A DNA stretch of 28,762 nucleotides. Source: Phallusia fumigata (lineage: Eukaryota; Chordata; Ascidiacea; Phlebobranchia; Ascidiidae). The notes beneath the pieces are model-generated. The model saw only the letters and a program-made list of their open reading frames with translations, made no database searches and was not told the origin of the DNA. Positions 19,609-28,762 of this stretch are shown here, piece after piece (positions within the stretch are counted from its first letter, which is position 1; the number at the start of each line of letters is the position of its first letter). A program made the translations under genes and the position numbers. The stretch is taken from NCBI GenBank assembly GCA_008931825.1, contig QXVZ01011666.1, positions 1-28,762 on the forward strand. The letters run 5' to 3'.

Positions 19609-22544
19609 GTATCATCAGCAGTTTTGGCTCAAACTTTCACGGAGTGTGATCAACAGATTAAGACGGAGCAGATTTGGGTTCAGGTTTTGGTTGGGTAAAG
19701 TCTTGAAATGTATTCACTACATGCAAGTTCTCTGGCAGTTTTGTTTTTAATTAAGCTACTTCACGAGACGGTATCTTGTGTTCCTCAGTCTTAAACTACC
19801 TTAATTACTTCCTTGTGTCGTTTTACCGAAGCGAAAAGGTTATTTAAGTTCAGTTTTGATTGTGGCTGTTTCAGTTGTTGCGGCAATACCAGGATATGAC
19901 TTCATGTTGTTTCGCGTTCGCTCATCGCTTTCTGTTTCTGGCGCGCCAAGGCGGAAGTCGAAACCATTCACACCATTAGGTGGCGCTCGAGTAGCGTGCC
20001 GAGTTTTGGGGCAGGCACTCGATCAACAGTTTCAATGCACTTGGACCAAACACGTGTGTCAGCAATCCAGGTATGCAGAAGTGTTACTTCGTTTAGAACT
20101 TTTTTTTATATTTTTGCCTCAAAGACCTAACAACACTTCTGGTCCTGGCATGATGCATAAATTTTGATTTCAATCTATAAGGAATTCAATCAAGCTTTTG
20201 TGCGTTCCAACCGACAGCAGAAAGGTAACACGGCTGTTCCAACATTAGTGGACTGGAAAGCCTTTGCGTTANATTAAAGGAAATTCTTTATTTTGACCCG
20301 CTTTTCGAAACACCCGGGTTACACGGAATGTATTTTCTGTTCTTGCATTCCAAAGGTTTTAAACTTATATTTTTTAACCGATTCCTATCGTTCGTCAGCA
20401 TTTTTCGACAGACAGTCTGAAAGTCCTTCATTTTCTTTCCTTGTCACGCAAGCCAATACACATTGAAACCGAATCTACAGAAGCCTACTGAAGCTTTCCT
20501 TATACTGCACACGAATCAGGCCAGCATACACTAGTTGTCGAAGTTCGTGTGTTTTTATGAGACTGCTAACAATTTTGAACATTTGTGGAAGTGAAATATT
20601 CCGTTGATTTGGTCGAATTTCCGGAAATCTGTAACCGAATAAAAATGGATTAAAAACTTGCATTTATCAAACCCGTACGTTTATTTTAAAGTTAGCGACA
20701 ACCTAAAACCTCTTGACCAACGCCTTCCTACGTAAGTCATTGAAGACTCTTTATCCCAAGTCCGAACAGTCGATCCCCTCTCACCTTAGCGGTCATTTAA
20801 TCCCATCCGCTAGCAACAGAAGCGCTCTCAACCTTCCCCGTCTCTCCACTCAGGTTTCCACGCCGCTCAGAACATCGTCGCCTGCCTGCCCTGACATCTG
20901 ACCCCGTCTTGCTGCCAGAGCAACTTCGACCGACGAAGCGAGGTCGCTCAGCGGCAGGAAAACGATTCAAGTGTCGGCGTTTCGCTTCAATGTCAAGAAA
21001 CCTTTGACACATAGGCACAAGCTTCTTCCTTTACGTTGGCGAATTTAGGTCGAGATTTTTATGCGATTCGAATTGCACGACTTTGTTGGTGGGTCGTTAG
21101 AGGGAAAGGGTTTCATTGATTTCCGGCTGAAAACAAAATTTTCGAAAGGAGTTCTTGTTCCGGATGTAGATTTGGTTTGGTTTTGGATCGGTATGCACGT
21201 TATGTGAATGGGTTGATTGGGTCGATTTGACATAATATGTGAAGACACAGGTTTCTAAAGTTGCGAATTAATAAACTGTTTAGTGTTAACAATTGAAATC
21301 CCGTGGTTTTAAATTTCGCATTTTCCTTTTTGATGAGAATGTATAAACTTTTACGTTGTGAGTCTTTGTGTCTAAATATCTTCCCTTTTGGATTTCTTGG
21401 TCAACTATATTTTTAAATATTCTCAGCAGATTCGTGTGATTCCCAAGTGGGCAAACCATCCCACTAAATCTTGATTTCCCTCGTAATATCCATCATTGAC
21501 GAGCGGCCCAATTTATCACAGTACCAGTCTCATGCCCAGAGCGCTCCAGTTTCAGATTTCCCCACGCCGCCACGATGTAGTGACATAAATACGAGCTAAT
21601 CGGCGTTAATGCGAGTAAATCACTTGCCGCGCTGCCACATAACACACGAAAGTCGACACAGTTTATTATTGTTTATGATCTCGATGTCAACGGTGGCGCC
21701 GGTGCAGCCGCGTCGAGACTGACCAACGCTAAGCATGAGTCTGTCTGTCTCCGTAACCGCGCCGCAGAATGTCAAAACTTTTAGTGGGAGTTCTCACTAC
21801 AGTGCAAACGCTAGTTGTAAGTTTTCGCGCTAACTGAGCGTGTTTGGCCTCGGGTCGCTCTGATGAGACCGGCTGCCTGGCGCCCAAAGACCAGATTAAC
21901 GCAACGTTGTTGTTGATTGAGGTGCCAAAAGACCTTAAAACGAAACCGAAGGCGCCGTAAGATACACACCGGTTGACGTAATGCGTAGGAACCCGAGAAC
22001 GAACACACCAGCTTCCGTCCTGGCTCTATACCAGGTCAGTGTTGTGCAGTTTGCACGCAGAGAAACGTTTGTCTGCTATGAAATTCCAATCCTTGCCAAC
22101 TAAGCAACACGGCAAGGCAGGGTTGTAAGAATTAACTGTTTGAATCTTACAATTGTTCAAATTTTCATGCATAATATTGGTAACTAAGGGACGAGGGCTG
22201 AGGGTAAGGATGCCAACTATGCAAAGTTGAAAACCACTGGACCAAGCGTTTTGAGTCAAATCCTTTTGCAAGTTACCTTTTAACACGAATTTAAAATATA
22301 CCAGGCTCAATCATTCTGCAATTATCACCAAAAATGCTTCGTCGTTTTTCTCATGTATTTGAGCAGCTATAAAAGTAATAGCACCGGTCAAGTAAAAAAG
22401 CATGAAAGAAATTGAAACAGCAGAATTGAAGGGAACTTAAACGGAACGCATTTTTAGTTATTGCAAGATAAGTAAATAGCTTCGCGCATCCAAAACACTT
22501 CCTACTCAGCATAGTTGTAACTGCATAGGCGACAAACACTGCCA
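19609..22544. other. intergenic region between convergent Vav and ATOH8-like genes
   Basis: No gene of a known family was recognised. There is an N at 20272. AATAAA occurs at 20638 on the plus strand; on the minus strand the nearest AATAAA past the ATOH8-like stop is at 21667-21662, a possible poly(A) signal. From about 21480 to 22020 the sequence is richer in G+C than its surroundings and holds a possible first exon (21735-21816). A transposon-end-like GTTGAAAACCACTG lies near 22227-22240. Confidence 0.5.
21662..21667 (-). terminator. candidate poly(A) signal for ATOH8-like gene
   Basis: TTTATT on the plus strand reads AATAAA on the minus strand, 878 bases past the stop codon. It is the first canonical hexamer found downstream of the gene. 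Weak evidence on its own. Confidence 0.3.
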
Positions 22545-22904
22545 TCACGTGGTCACTGCGCGCTCACATCCGGGACTGGAAGGAGTCACGTGTTCCAAGC
22601 TTCGTTCCTCGGCTGCACAAGTTTCCGGCACTACCGTACGTTTAACTGTCCCCTGATCCGACGTACTAGTCCTATTCGTAACGTCTTCCAATACGTCGAC
22701 CAGCTCATCCACTGTTTCCACGTCAACCTCCGTCACTTTCTCGCTTGTGACGTCAGCCATCATGACGTCATCGGACCCTGAGTTAGAGCTTTCGAATTGT
22801 CTGTGAACTGAATCGTCGTTGGACTTCTGTCGTTCGTAGTTTACCATTTCCCATTCAATCTGAGCTTTGTTGCTTTTTCGTCGACTTCTCGCTCGACTTT
22901 CGGC
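22545..22904 (-). CDS. ATOH8: ATOH8-like exon 8: C-terminal extension
   Basis: Encodes AESRARSRRKSNKAQIEWEM, continues the family's AExRAxxRRK end and then adds about 100 residues rich in Asp, Glu, Val, Ser and Thr (VTEVDVETVDELVDVLEDV). TGA at 22547-22545. Vertebrate ATOH8 ends near the RRK. Confidence 0.9.
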   Translation of the reverse strand, partial: AESRARSRRKSNKAQIEWEMVNYERQKSNDDSVHRQFESSNSGSDDVMMADVTSEKVTEVDVETVDELVDVLEDVTNRTSTSDQGTVKRTVVPETCAAEERSLEHVTPSSPGCERAVTT

Positions 22905-25900
22905 CTGGAATTAACAGAAAGAGAATATTACTGTTAAGGTTTGTCAACAACAACCGCTTAGTGCCGAATGACACCTATCATAACCCGAAACAGATCAAAC
23001 GAATTAAAGTGTCTACGCAAATGTTGGGCTCCTACTCTGACAAAATTGTCAAACAAACATCGCCATTTGAATAAGATTTTAGACATAGAATTTTGCTGCT
23101 GATGAGTTACTGCAACAAGGTTATTGGGTGCTTTAAATGTTATGCATCAGGTGCTGTACAGCTGAGTGTAATAGTTCAAACTAAAATCACCCACTTTTCA
23201 AGTATGGCAAGTGAAGACCAGGGTTATGTATTCAACATCTACTCTGTTTGGCAGTCATTTACTACACAATAGTTTCTATACAAAGCTGGTGCACATCTAT
23301 ATGTTTACCTGCAAGACTCGTGTGCATTGGTCGACGCCTTGTGAAAATGGAGTGCTCTCATCTCGTCCAGCAAGAACAGATAGAGTTCGGATGTATGAAC
23401 ACGCGATTCTGAAACAATATGACTGTTTATAATTTTGTAATGCTGGAGTTAGGTACAATAGAAATTGGCAAATATCTGCGACAGGTTGATACTTTTTTAT
23501 TCTATTTCGGGTGTTATGTTGCCAATTTGAATTATATGGATGCGGATATTTGGACACTTTGATTAACAAATTTGAATTTGAATTCTGAAATTAGATATTA
23601 ACACATGCCAAAAAATTACTTGAGGTCCACGTGTTTGCTCTATGAATTTACCTCAATATGGCAAGCTTTGACAATTTTTGGTTGCAAGAGTAACTTGGCA
23701 CTTGGGCACGGAGCTCGTCGAAAGCTGAACTGATTGTGTGAACCCGGGTTCGCTCCCGAGCGTTAGCTACAAGCCGTCGTTCTCGGGTCAGATTCTTGTA
23801 GCTGGCGGACTTGGGGCAGCCGGAAAGCCCGTCAAGCGAACTTGTATCTCCCGATGTCGTGTCGTCAAAATCCTGCTGAGAATAAAACAGGACTCATGAA
23901 ACCAAGTATTGTTAATACATTGTGTTTGAATCCATATGACCAGTATCAAGACACGTTACCGATATTAGTCTGATAGTTCTGTATTGGAAGATCGTGTATG
24001 TGCAAGAATGTTACTTAATTTACCTTCGGCACTGAAAGGGGAAGTTCTTTTTCGGCAGGAGCCTTTTTAGCCGGGGTACTCGTGTCCAATACCTTTGACT
24101 TTCGGGGTTCTGATAAAAAAATTCATGGTTTTAATTTATTTCACAAAGTAGGACTATTAGCCAGTAATTTTAATAACACTTATGTCCCCGATAATACATG
24201 TTAATTAGGGGTTTTACCTAAACTTTTGTTTTTCGTCCGCTCAGTCTTCCTGTCGCTCCTCTTCCTTTCCGATCTCGATTTAGGTAAACTCCCCTTGGTC
24301 ACACCGGGTGTGACGTACTTGTTTAAAAATGGCGGCACCCTCGCGTGATCCTGGGGTGGCTGTGGTCGCTTCTCACCACTTGGGGCGCTGTGTTTCACAC
24401 GGGATGGGGTGGTCGGGCTGTGGACCCTGTCACGTGACTCGCTACGACGATTCTCAGTGGTCAGTTGACGATCGGCGAGTCTCTCCATCGTGTCACGTGA
24501 CTTTGCTGGGACGGGAACTGGGTGTTTGGGTTGATTCCCTTGTCCGAGAAAGCTCGGTAATGCTGTTGGATTTTGCAAGTGCTGAAGGGCTTGCATATGC
24601 TCCAGGGTGAGACCCGGGATAAGGGGAAATCCCCCTAAAGCGGTGGGGCCAGGGAAGAGTGACGTCATTGCGGCGTTGGTTTGGGCTGCGATCATTTCAC
24701 GCAGTAGAATGGGGTTTGCGAGGTAGGAGTTGGCCCCCATCAGAAAGGGGTTAACTGCAGCTGGGTTGGGTTGGGGCATAGGGGGAATCCCAAACGGTAA
24801 CCCCATCCCAGGAAGAGCGAACGCGGCGGGGTTGAACCCAAACGGAGAGGGGTATGGCATCGTTGAGGGGAAGCCCGGGTTTTGTGCATACGGAACTCGC
24901 ATCTGATTGGCTCCTGAAGAGTCACATGACTCGGATGACGTATGTCGTGATCGTTTGACTCCCGACAACGACCTCCTGCGGATGCTATCCGTCCTCTCAC
25001 CGGGTACTTCATTGTGACGGTGTGGTGAGGTATCTTGCGATCTACGTTTTCTGTTGTTCAAATTCGCCTCCTCGTAACGATTGGTAAGTTCAGTTTCTCT
25101 TTCCGTTGACAGGTGAGAAGCCGGTTGCCCGTTGCGCTTGTAAGCGTGGAACGCTGTCTTGTTGTCATTATGTAAAGACGAGAGTTTGTTGCTTTTCCTC
25201 GGCGGCGTTGAAGACTGAGAGCTGACGTGCCGTTTTCTCCTTCGCTCTTCCGAGTTTGCTGGCAGGATTTTAGCGGAGCTTGGCACAGTTTGGGTCGCCC
25301 TTGCCTCACCAGCGTCTCTCGGACTTTCAGGGGAGCTTACCGGCGACGTTCGACCTTGATCTGACCTTGTAGCCGGGTGCAAAGGCCCCTCGCTTGGCGC
25401 CTTGGAAGGAATCGCGGAGCCCGCACTTCGCGTCTGATCGCGGCTATATTTAAACCGCGGCTCCAAACCACCACCAAAAGCGGCATACATCTGGCGCAAG
25501 ATGTCACTTGAACCAGGAAACGATCGACTCGTTCCGTTCGACGATTGCAGAGTTGAGTCTTGATCGGCAGCGTCGGGGCTTGGGGGGAGGGAGCCTCGTC
25601 CGAATAACATTCTCTTTTTTAGCGGGTGTGAGGATTTGCATGCTACCTGAGGAGTCGACCTCGTGGCATCGGGCCGAGTCGACCTTGAGGTGACCTCTGA
25701 CTTGCAGGAATTGTTGTTGATGTTGATTCTGTCGGCGTCTGGTGTGTGCTTGGCAGGTGACGAGTTAACAGACCTCTGCTTTTGATCGGATTTTGCCGAT
25801 TCGTCCGATTTTGTTTCAGAATCAGTTGATGGGCTTCGGCGTTCAAACTGACAACGAAAAAAATTTTTTTTAATCATGCGTTTAACTTAGCTTCACCGAA

Positions 25901-26870
25901 TTAGTGGATATTTCGGCGTGGACTGGTATAGGCAGCACGTGCAGTGCTTAAGCCCATTGAGATACTTTATAATATTCATTAGATGAATTCAAGAGCCTGC
26001 TGTCACTATTACTGCTGCGAACGTCATGCACTTTTTGCACTGGTTAAAGTTCACGGTTTTAAAGTCAAATGAAATGTACACAATTGCATGTTGTAACAAA
26101 TAATTAACTGTTCGCTTACGGGGCGGAACACAGGAGCAAAGCATTCGTATCCTGCAGCATCAGGTGAGCTGCTCTCCGAGAGTTGTTCCTCCCTGTAAAC
26201 CAGTAACATATTTCACCCATCCGCGAACGATGTTGTAAAACAAACACACACAAGCATATTGTGACCCTACCTTGGGATATGGCGCTTGTAAAGGTCACTG
26301 TGCGGAAATGACGTAGCAACACAAGCCGGCATGACGTCACTGGACACTTCGTAATGGTTGATGACGTTTGAGTGGAGCTGTGACGACAAAAATTTCGAGG
26401 TTATAACTTCAGACCTCGAGTGTCACGTATTATCGGTGTTGAAAGCAGCGGTTGTTTGTCGAAGGCAAAGTTTTATCTCATGCACTTAATCGCAACTTCC
26501 CGACAGCACTTGAGCTGTAAGTGTTGCACAGATAAGTTAAGTATGAAGATATGCGGAGGAAGGGGAATACGTCGCCACCACCAACTACCTCGGGTTGCCA
26601 CACACACATGTATTTACCCACTTGCTACTTCCTCGATTTTAACAAAGCGGTTTTCAAAGCAAGCTCTATGCAACCAACCGTGGTTTTTACTGTCACGCTT
26701 TACTAAGCTTGCTGGTTCTGTATTAAGCGGGTTCATAAAAAGAATTGACGTCTCGTTTAAAGCGAGTTTCATTGTGTGACGTATTTCTGTTTCAAATTTG
26801 GAATAACTCGAGCGTTTACCTTTGGAGAAGCTGATGTCATAGCAGGTGACGACGCGTCTTCGAACACCAT
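22545..26870 (-). CDS. ATOH8: ATOH8/Net-family bHLH transcription factor, long form
   Basis: Nuclear bHLH transcription factor; relatives (Drosophila Net, vertebrate ATOH8) act in development and differentiation. Exons: 26870-26820, 26377-26271, 26192-26120, 25847-24218, 24109-24024, 23875-23652, 23408-23309, 22904-22545. All phases match, giving 876 residues. The bHLH is at about 680-737: RRLVANARERTRVHTISSAF is the ATOH8-type basic region, KLSKLAILRIACSYI is helix 2. The family's C-terminal block is also present (FSQGVDQCTRVLQAES, then RARSRRK). ATG 26870 follows an in-frame TAA. Odd points: about 680 residues precede the bHLH, mostly from one 1.6-kb exon that is Ser/Arg-rich around a Pro/Met/Phe-rich core, and about 100 Asp/Glu/Val-rich residues follow it; vertebrate ATOH8 is about 320 in all. 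Exon linking upstream of the bHLH is by splice site and phase only. Confidence 0.88.
23309..23408 (-). CDS. ATOH8: ATOH8-like exon 7: helix 2 and conserved tail
   Basis: Encodes RIACSYIRTLSVLAGRDEST and PFSQGVDQCTRVLQ, aligning with ATOH8 helix 2 and the family-specific FSxxVxxCTRxLQ block. GTTTCAG acceptor, CAG|GTAAAC donor. Confidence 0.95.
23652..23875 (-). CDS. ATOH8: ATOH8-like exon 6: basic region, helix 1, loop, start of helix 2
   Basis: Encodes NLTRERRLVANARERTRVHT, ISSAFDELRAQVPSYSCNQK and LSKLAIL(R). NARERxRVH is the E-box-binding basic region of the Atonal superfamily; VHTIS and CNQKLSKLAIL point to ATOH8/Net. The acceptor is a tandem CTCAGCAG, so a leading Gln may be included or skipped. 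Confidence 0.96.
24024..24109 (-). CDS. ATOH8: ATOH8-like exon 5
   Basis: TTTTTTATCAG acceptor; encodes PRKSKVLDTSTPAKKAPAEK and ELPLSVPK, donor AAG|GTAAAT. Lys/Pro/Ala-rich and possibly part of a nuclear localisation signal (inference). Confidence 0.75.
24218..25847 (-). CDS. ATOH8: ATOH8-like exon 4: large low-complexity exon
   Basis: 1630 bases, 543 residues, no stops. Begins FERRSPSTDSETKSDE after a T-rich tract and GTCAG. Both sides are rich in Ser, Arg and Lys (for example RRRSLSGVKRSRHTSSESCD). The centre, about 24565-24905, is rich in Pro, Ala, Met and Phe: MPYPSPFGFNPAAFALPGMG, PLIPGLTLEHMQALQHLQ. Probably disordered, possibly a cofactor-binding region. The ATG at 25877 lies in the intron upstream of the acceptor and is not favoured as a start. 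Confidence 0.82.
26120..26192 (-). CDS. ATOH8: ATOH8-like exon 3
   Basis: GGTTTACAG acceptor; encodes EEQLSESSSPDAAGYECFAP and VFRP, donor CCC|GTAAGC. Phases link exon 2 (2) to exon 4 (0). Confidence 0.68.
26271..26377 (-). CDS. ATOH8: ATOH8-like exon 2
   Basis: Acceptor GTCGTCACAG at 26379-26378. Encodes LHSNVINHYEVSSDVMPACV and SFPHSDLYKRHIP, donor AG|GTAGGG. The ATG at 26332 inside it is an alternative start if exon 1 is not used. Confidence 0.65.
26378..26819 (-). other. ATOH8-like intron 1
   Basis: A 442-base intron. The 119-residue plus-strand ORF inside it (26420-26779) has no similarity or splice support. Confidence 0.5.
26820..26870 (-). CDS. ATOH8: ATOH8-like exon 1
   Basis: Encodes MVFEDASSPAMTSASPK and the donor AAG|GTAAAC, phase 0. 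In-frame TAA six bases upstream of the ATG. Chosen because phase and composition fit exon 2; no similarity evidence. Confidence 0.6.
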
Positions 26871-28762
26871 AGATTGTTACGTCATAAATCCAACATCGGC
26901 GTAGATTCACGTGATATAATACGTTGCAAATATATTCCAGATTTCGAGCAGTGGTTTCTATTGCTGAAAGTTGTGAATGATAAAAAGATTACAAACTTGC
27001 TGGCAAGTAATCAATAAAATATCGATGTGTGAACTGAAATTCTCGGATTCTGAAAAGCTTTATGTAATCTAAGTCCTTCGGTGACCTGAGAAACACGGGA
27101 AAATTCGTAAGTTCTTGCCGGACTTCTGACTTCGAATCGCCGCTGACCAAATCTTAAGTCCCTGGTCACTTCGGTGGGCGATAATTGCTATTTGGCACTT
27201 CACTAACGATGTACTGACCAACTGCCAAAAACCTGTCATGCATATGACCACTCTTCTTTAAGACACAAGACAATACTTGCAACAGATGCGTAATAAATGC
27301 CAAATCCCTGTTAGTCTGTTCACCTGCTGCATAATGCACAGGCTAGCCCACCTGGGCATTGAAGCAGCCGCACTGACAGCTGTTGGTCACATTTGCCGGT
27401 AAACCTGCTTCTGGCGGCTTTAGGAAGTTCTTCACAGCTTTCTGTAGCGAGATCACAGCGCTTCATAAAACTATTTTCACATCAAATTAATTTCGCCTTT
27501 TTTCCGAACGTCTTGCCATCTGTCACTCACCACCATTTCTCAGCGACGACACCAAGTCTGCTCTCGTCCCACGCCTTTCTCTTTCTTTCTCCCACTCGCT
27601 CCTCGGCGCAACTCCCACGCCAGCTAATTGATGTCGCTCGCTAACGCGAAGTCGCCGCTCTGATTTCGTGAAAATTCTTAAATTCCGCTTTGACAAAAGC
27701 GAGGCACAAGGCGGCGCTGGTATCAGCTTCAGTTCCATCAATGAAAGCACTTTGATGCGTGGAGTTTTAACACCTCTAGCGTTAGCTACTTAGTCAGAAC
27801 CATTCAATGAAGCTGGATGTGCTTTGTCGGGCCTAACACTTCCCCAACTACCTGTTGTGGTGATTTACGATTGAAGGAGCTGAGTGTAGGGGCAATAAAC
27901 GAACGACAAAACCACATCTTTACAACGATTTGGGCTTGTCTAAAATCTGTTGGCGCTGATATCAAAGTTTAGACCGCAGTGTTAACGCAAGTGCCGCTCG
28001 ACATAATTATTGCTTAGAAATTTGTCAACAAGAATATTATATTCAATGATGTTACGTCAGGTTTTAAGATTAAATACACCTCAAAAATCGATGTCTACAG
28101 GTGTGGTGGTAAGGTAACATATCACTGTCCTAACAGTTTTGGCCCAAATCGTTATTCCAACTGTTTTCAGGGTCCGATCATGACGTTTCTGTAAACCTAT
28201 TTCAACCTTTTGTTGTTGCTTCCAAATAAGCTGCTATCTGTCGGGCGCATTACACCACAGTATAGTGTGATTAGGAACACTTGTACGGGGGGCAACGACG
28301 CACATAGGACAGCTGGTCATGTGATCATTATTGACGGCTGGTACACCCAACCAAAGGATCCCAATCTCTCCGCCTGATTAGTGTTTCCTGTTGAGCAGAT
28401 GCCACAACAACGATCCTCGAAATGATGTGTTCGAGTCTTGAATATTTCTCGTGGAATTCCTCGAGACCTTGCGTGCTATTACTAAGTGTTGATGATTTAA
28501 TTTTAAGTTAAAGACCTGTTATTACGGCCTCAAATATTCGATACATGTATTTATCCCTCGATTACGCAATTTGAAATTTTAAATGTTGGGACTTGGGGTA
28601 TAAAATTGGATAATTTTCCGCTGAAAACAGCAACAACAAAAACTAAAGTCAAAAATGAACAAGAAACTTTTGTCACCACAAGATTTTCAACCCTTGTTCA
28701 CAAACAAGATTTTTCTTCTCAGGTTCGAAAAGTGTTGAAACTTTTGTGAATTTTGCACCAAC
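26871..28762. other. upstream flank of ATOH8-like gene
   Basis: No exon, repeat or RNA gene recognised. The first 70 bases contain a palindromic E-box CACGTG (26908-26913), and next to it on the minus strand the TATA-like ATTATATC, about 40-50 bases before the ATG. The TC-rich stretch around 27530-27610 is low complexity. Confidence 0.5.
26908..26922 (-). promoter_or_regulatory. candidate core promoter: E-box plus TATA-like
   Basis: Minus strand reads GTATTATATCACGTG: a TATA-like AT stretch abutting CACGTG, 38 bases before the start codon. No transcription start is known, so this is suggestive only. Confidence 0.3.

Noticed and set aside
19856-20167. 103-residue plus-strand ORF past the duplicate blocks
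   Set aside because: No recognised motif, no supporting splice sites, and begins with an ordinary non-conserved codon context.
20713-21018. Overlapping ORFs on both strands, one Arg/Ser-rich
   Set aside because: Composition follows local G+C; no family match, no consistent splice sites.
25848-25877. ATG at 25877 as the start of a single-exon 558-residue protein
   Set aside because: It lies in a T-rich tract ending GTCAG, a typical acceptor; upstream exons with matching phase exist, and the stretch MIKKNFFRCQ is poly-A/T encoded.
26420-26779. 119-residue plus-strand ORF
   Set aside because: It lies in intron 1 of the ATOH8-like gene, with no similarity, no clear domain and no splice context.

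Overview
The window looks like nuclear DNA of an ascidian tunicate, most likely a Ciona species. Reasons: animal gene families with compact exons and GT-AG introns; AT-rich introns; a Vav and an ATOH8/Net orthologue; and near-identical neighbouring copies of the same DNA on either side of single N characters, as expected when a very heterozygous genome is assembled with both haplotypes retained. The species call is inference from style and gene content. No bacterial, organellar, tRNA, rRNA or CRISPR feature was seen.

Layout. (1) 1-3195, minus strand: the 5' part of an alpha-1,6-fucosyltransferase (FUT8-like) gene, from a signal-anchor exon at 3092-3195 to an exon carrying the donor-binding RRTDK motif that runs off the left edge. 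Its third exon is partly duplicated around an N at 2212, and a 230-bp hAT-type MITE with 8-bp target duplications sits in an intron. (2) 3196-5115: intergenic, shared by two divergent genes. (3) 5116-17745, plus strand: a Vav guanine-exchange-factor gene with 19 recognisable exons (CH, acidic tyrosine motifs, start of DH, C1, SH3, SH2, SH3). The rest of DH and all of PH are missing between 8774 and 10552, where two Ns and poly-G runs mark assembly gaps. The last coding exon occurs twice (17704-17745 and 18896-18937) in a roughly 1.2-kb tandem copy. (4) 17746-22544: no recognised gene. (5) 22545-26870, minus strand: a complete eight-exon bHLH gene of the ATOH8/Net family. It encodes 876 residues, much longer than vertebrate ATOH8, with a 1.6-kb exon of Ser/Arg-rich and Pro/Met-rich sequence upstream of the bHLH and about 100 extra residues downstream. 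(6) 26871-28762: its upstream flank.

The three genes have no evident shared function: a Golgi glycosyltransferase, a tyrosine-kinase-regulated Rho/Rac exchange factor and a transcription factor. FUT8-like and Vav are divergent; Vav and ATOH8-like are convergent. Exon boundaries were placed by hand from splice sites, and every junction was checked for phase. I found no novel multi-gene system. The best leads are the degenerate Vav C1 zinc site, the oversized ATOH8-like protein, two frame-preserving stop-free introns, the intact MITE with its target duplication, and the haplotype-type duplications.
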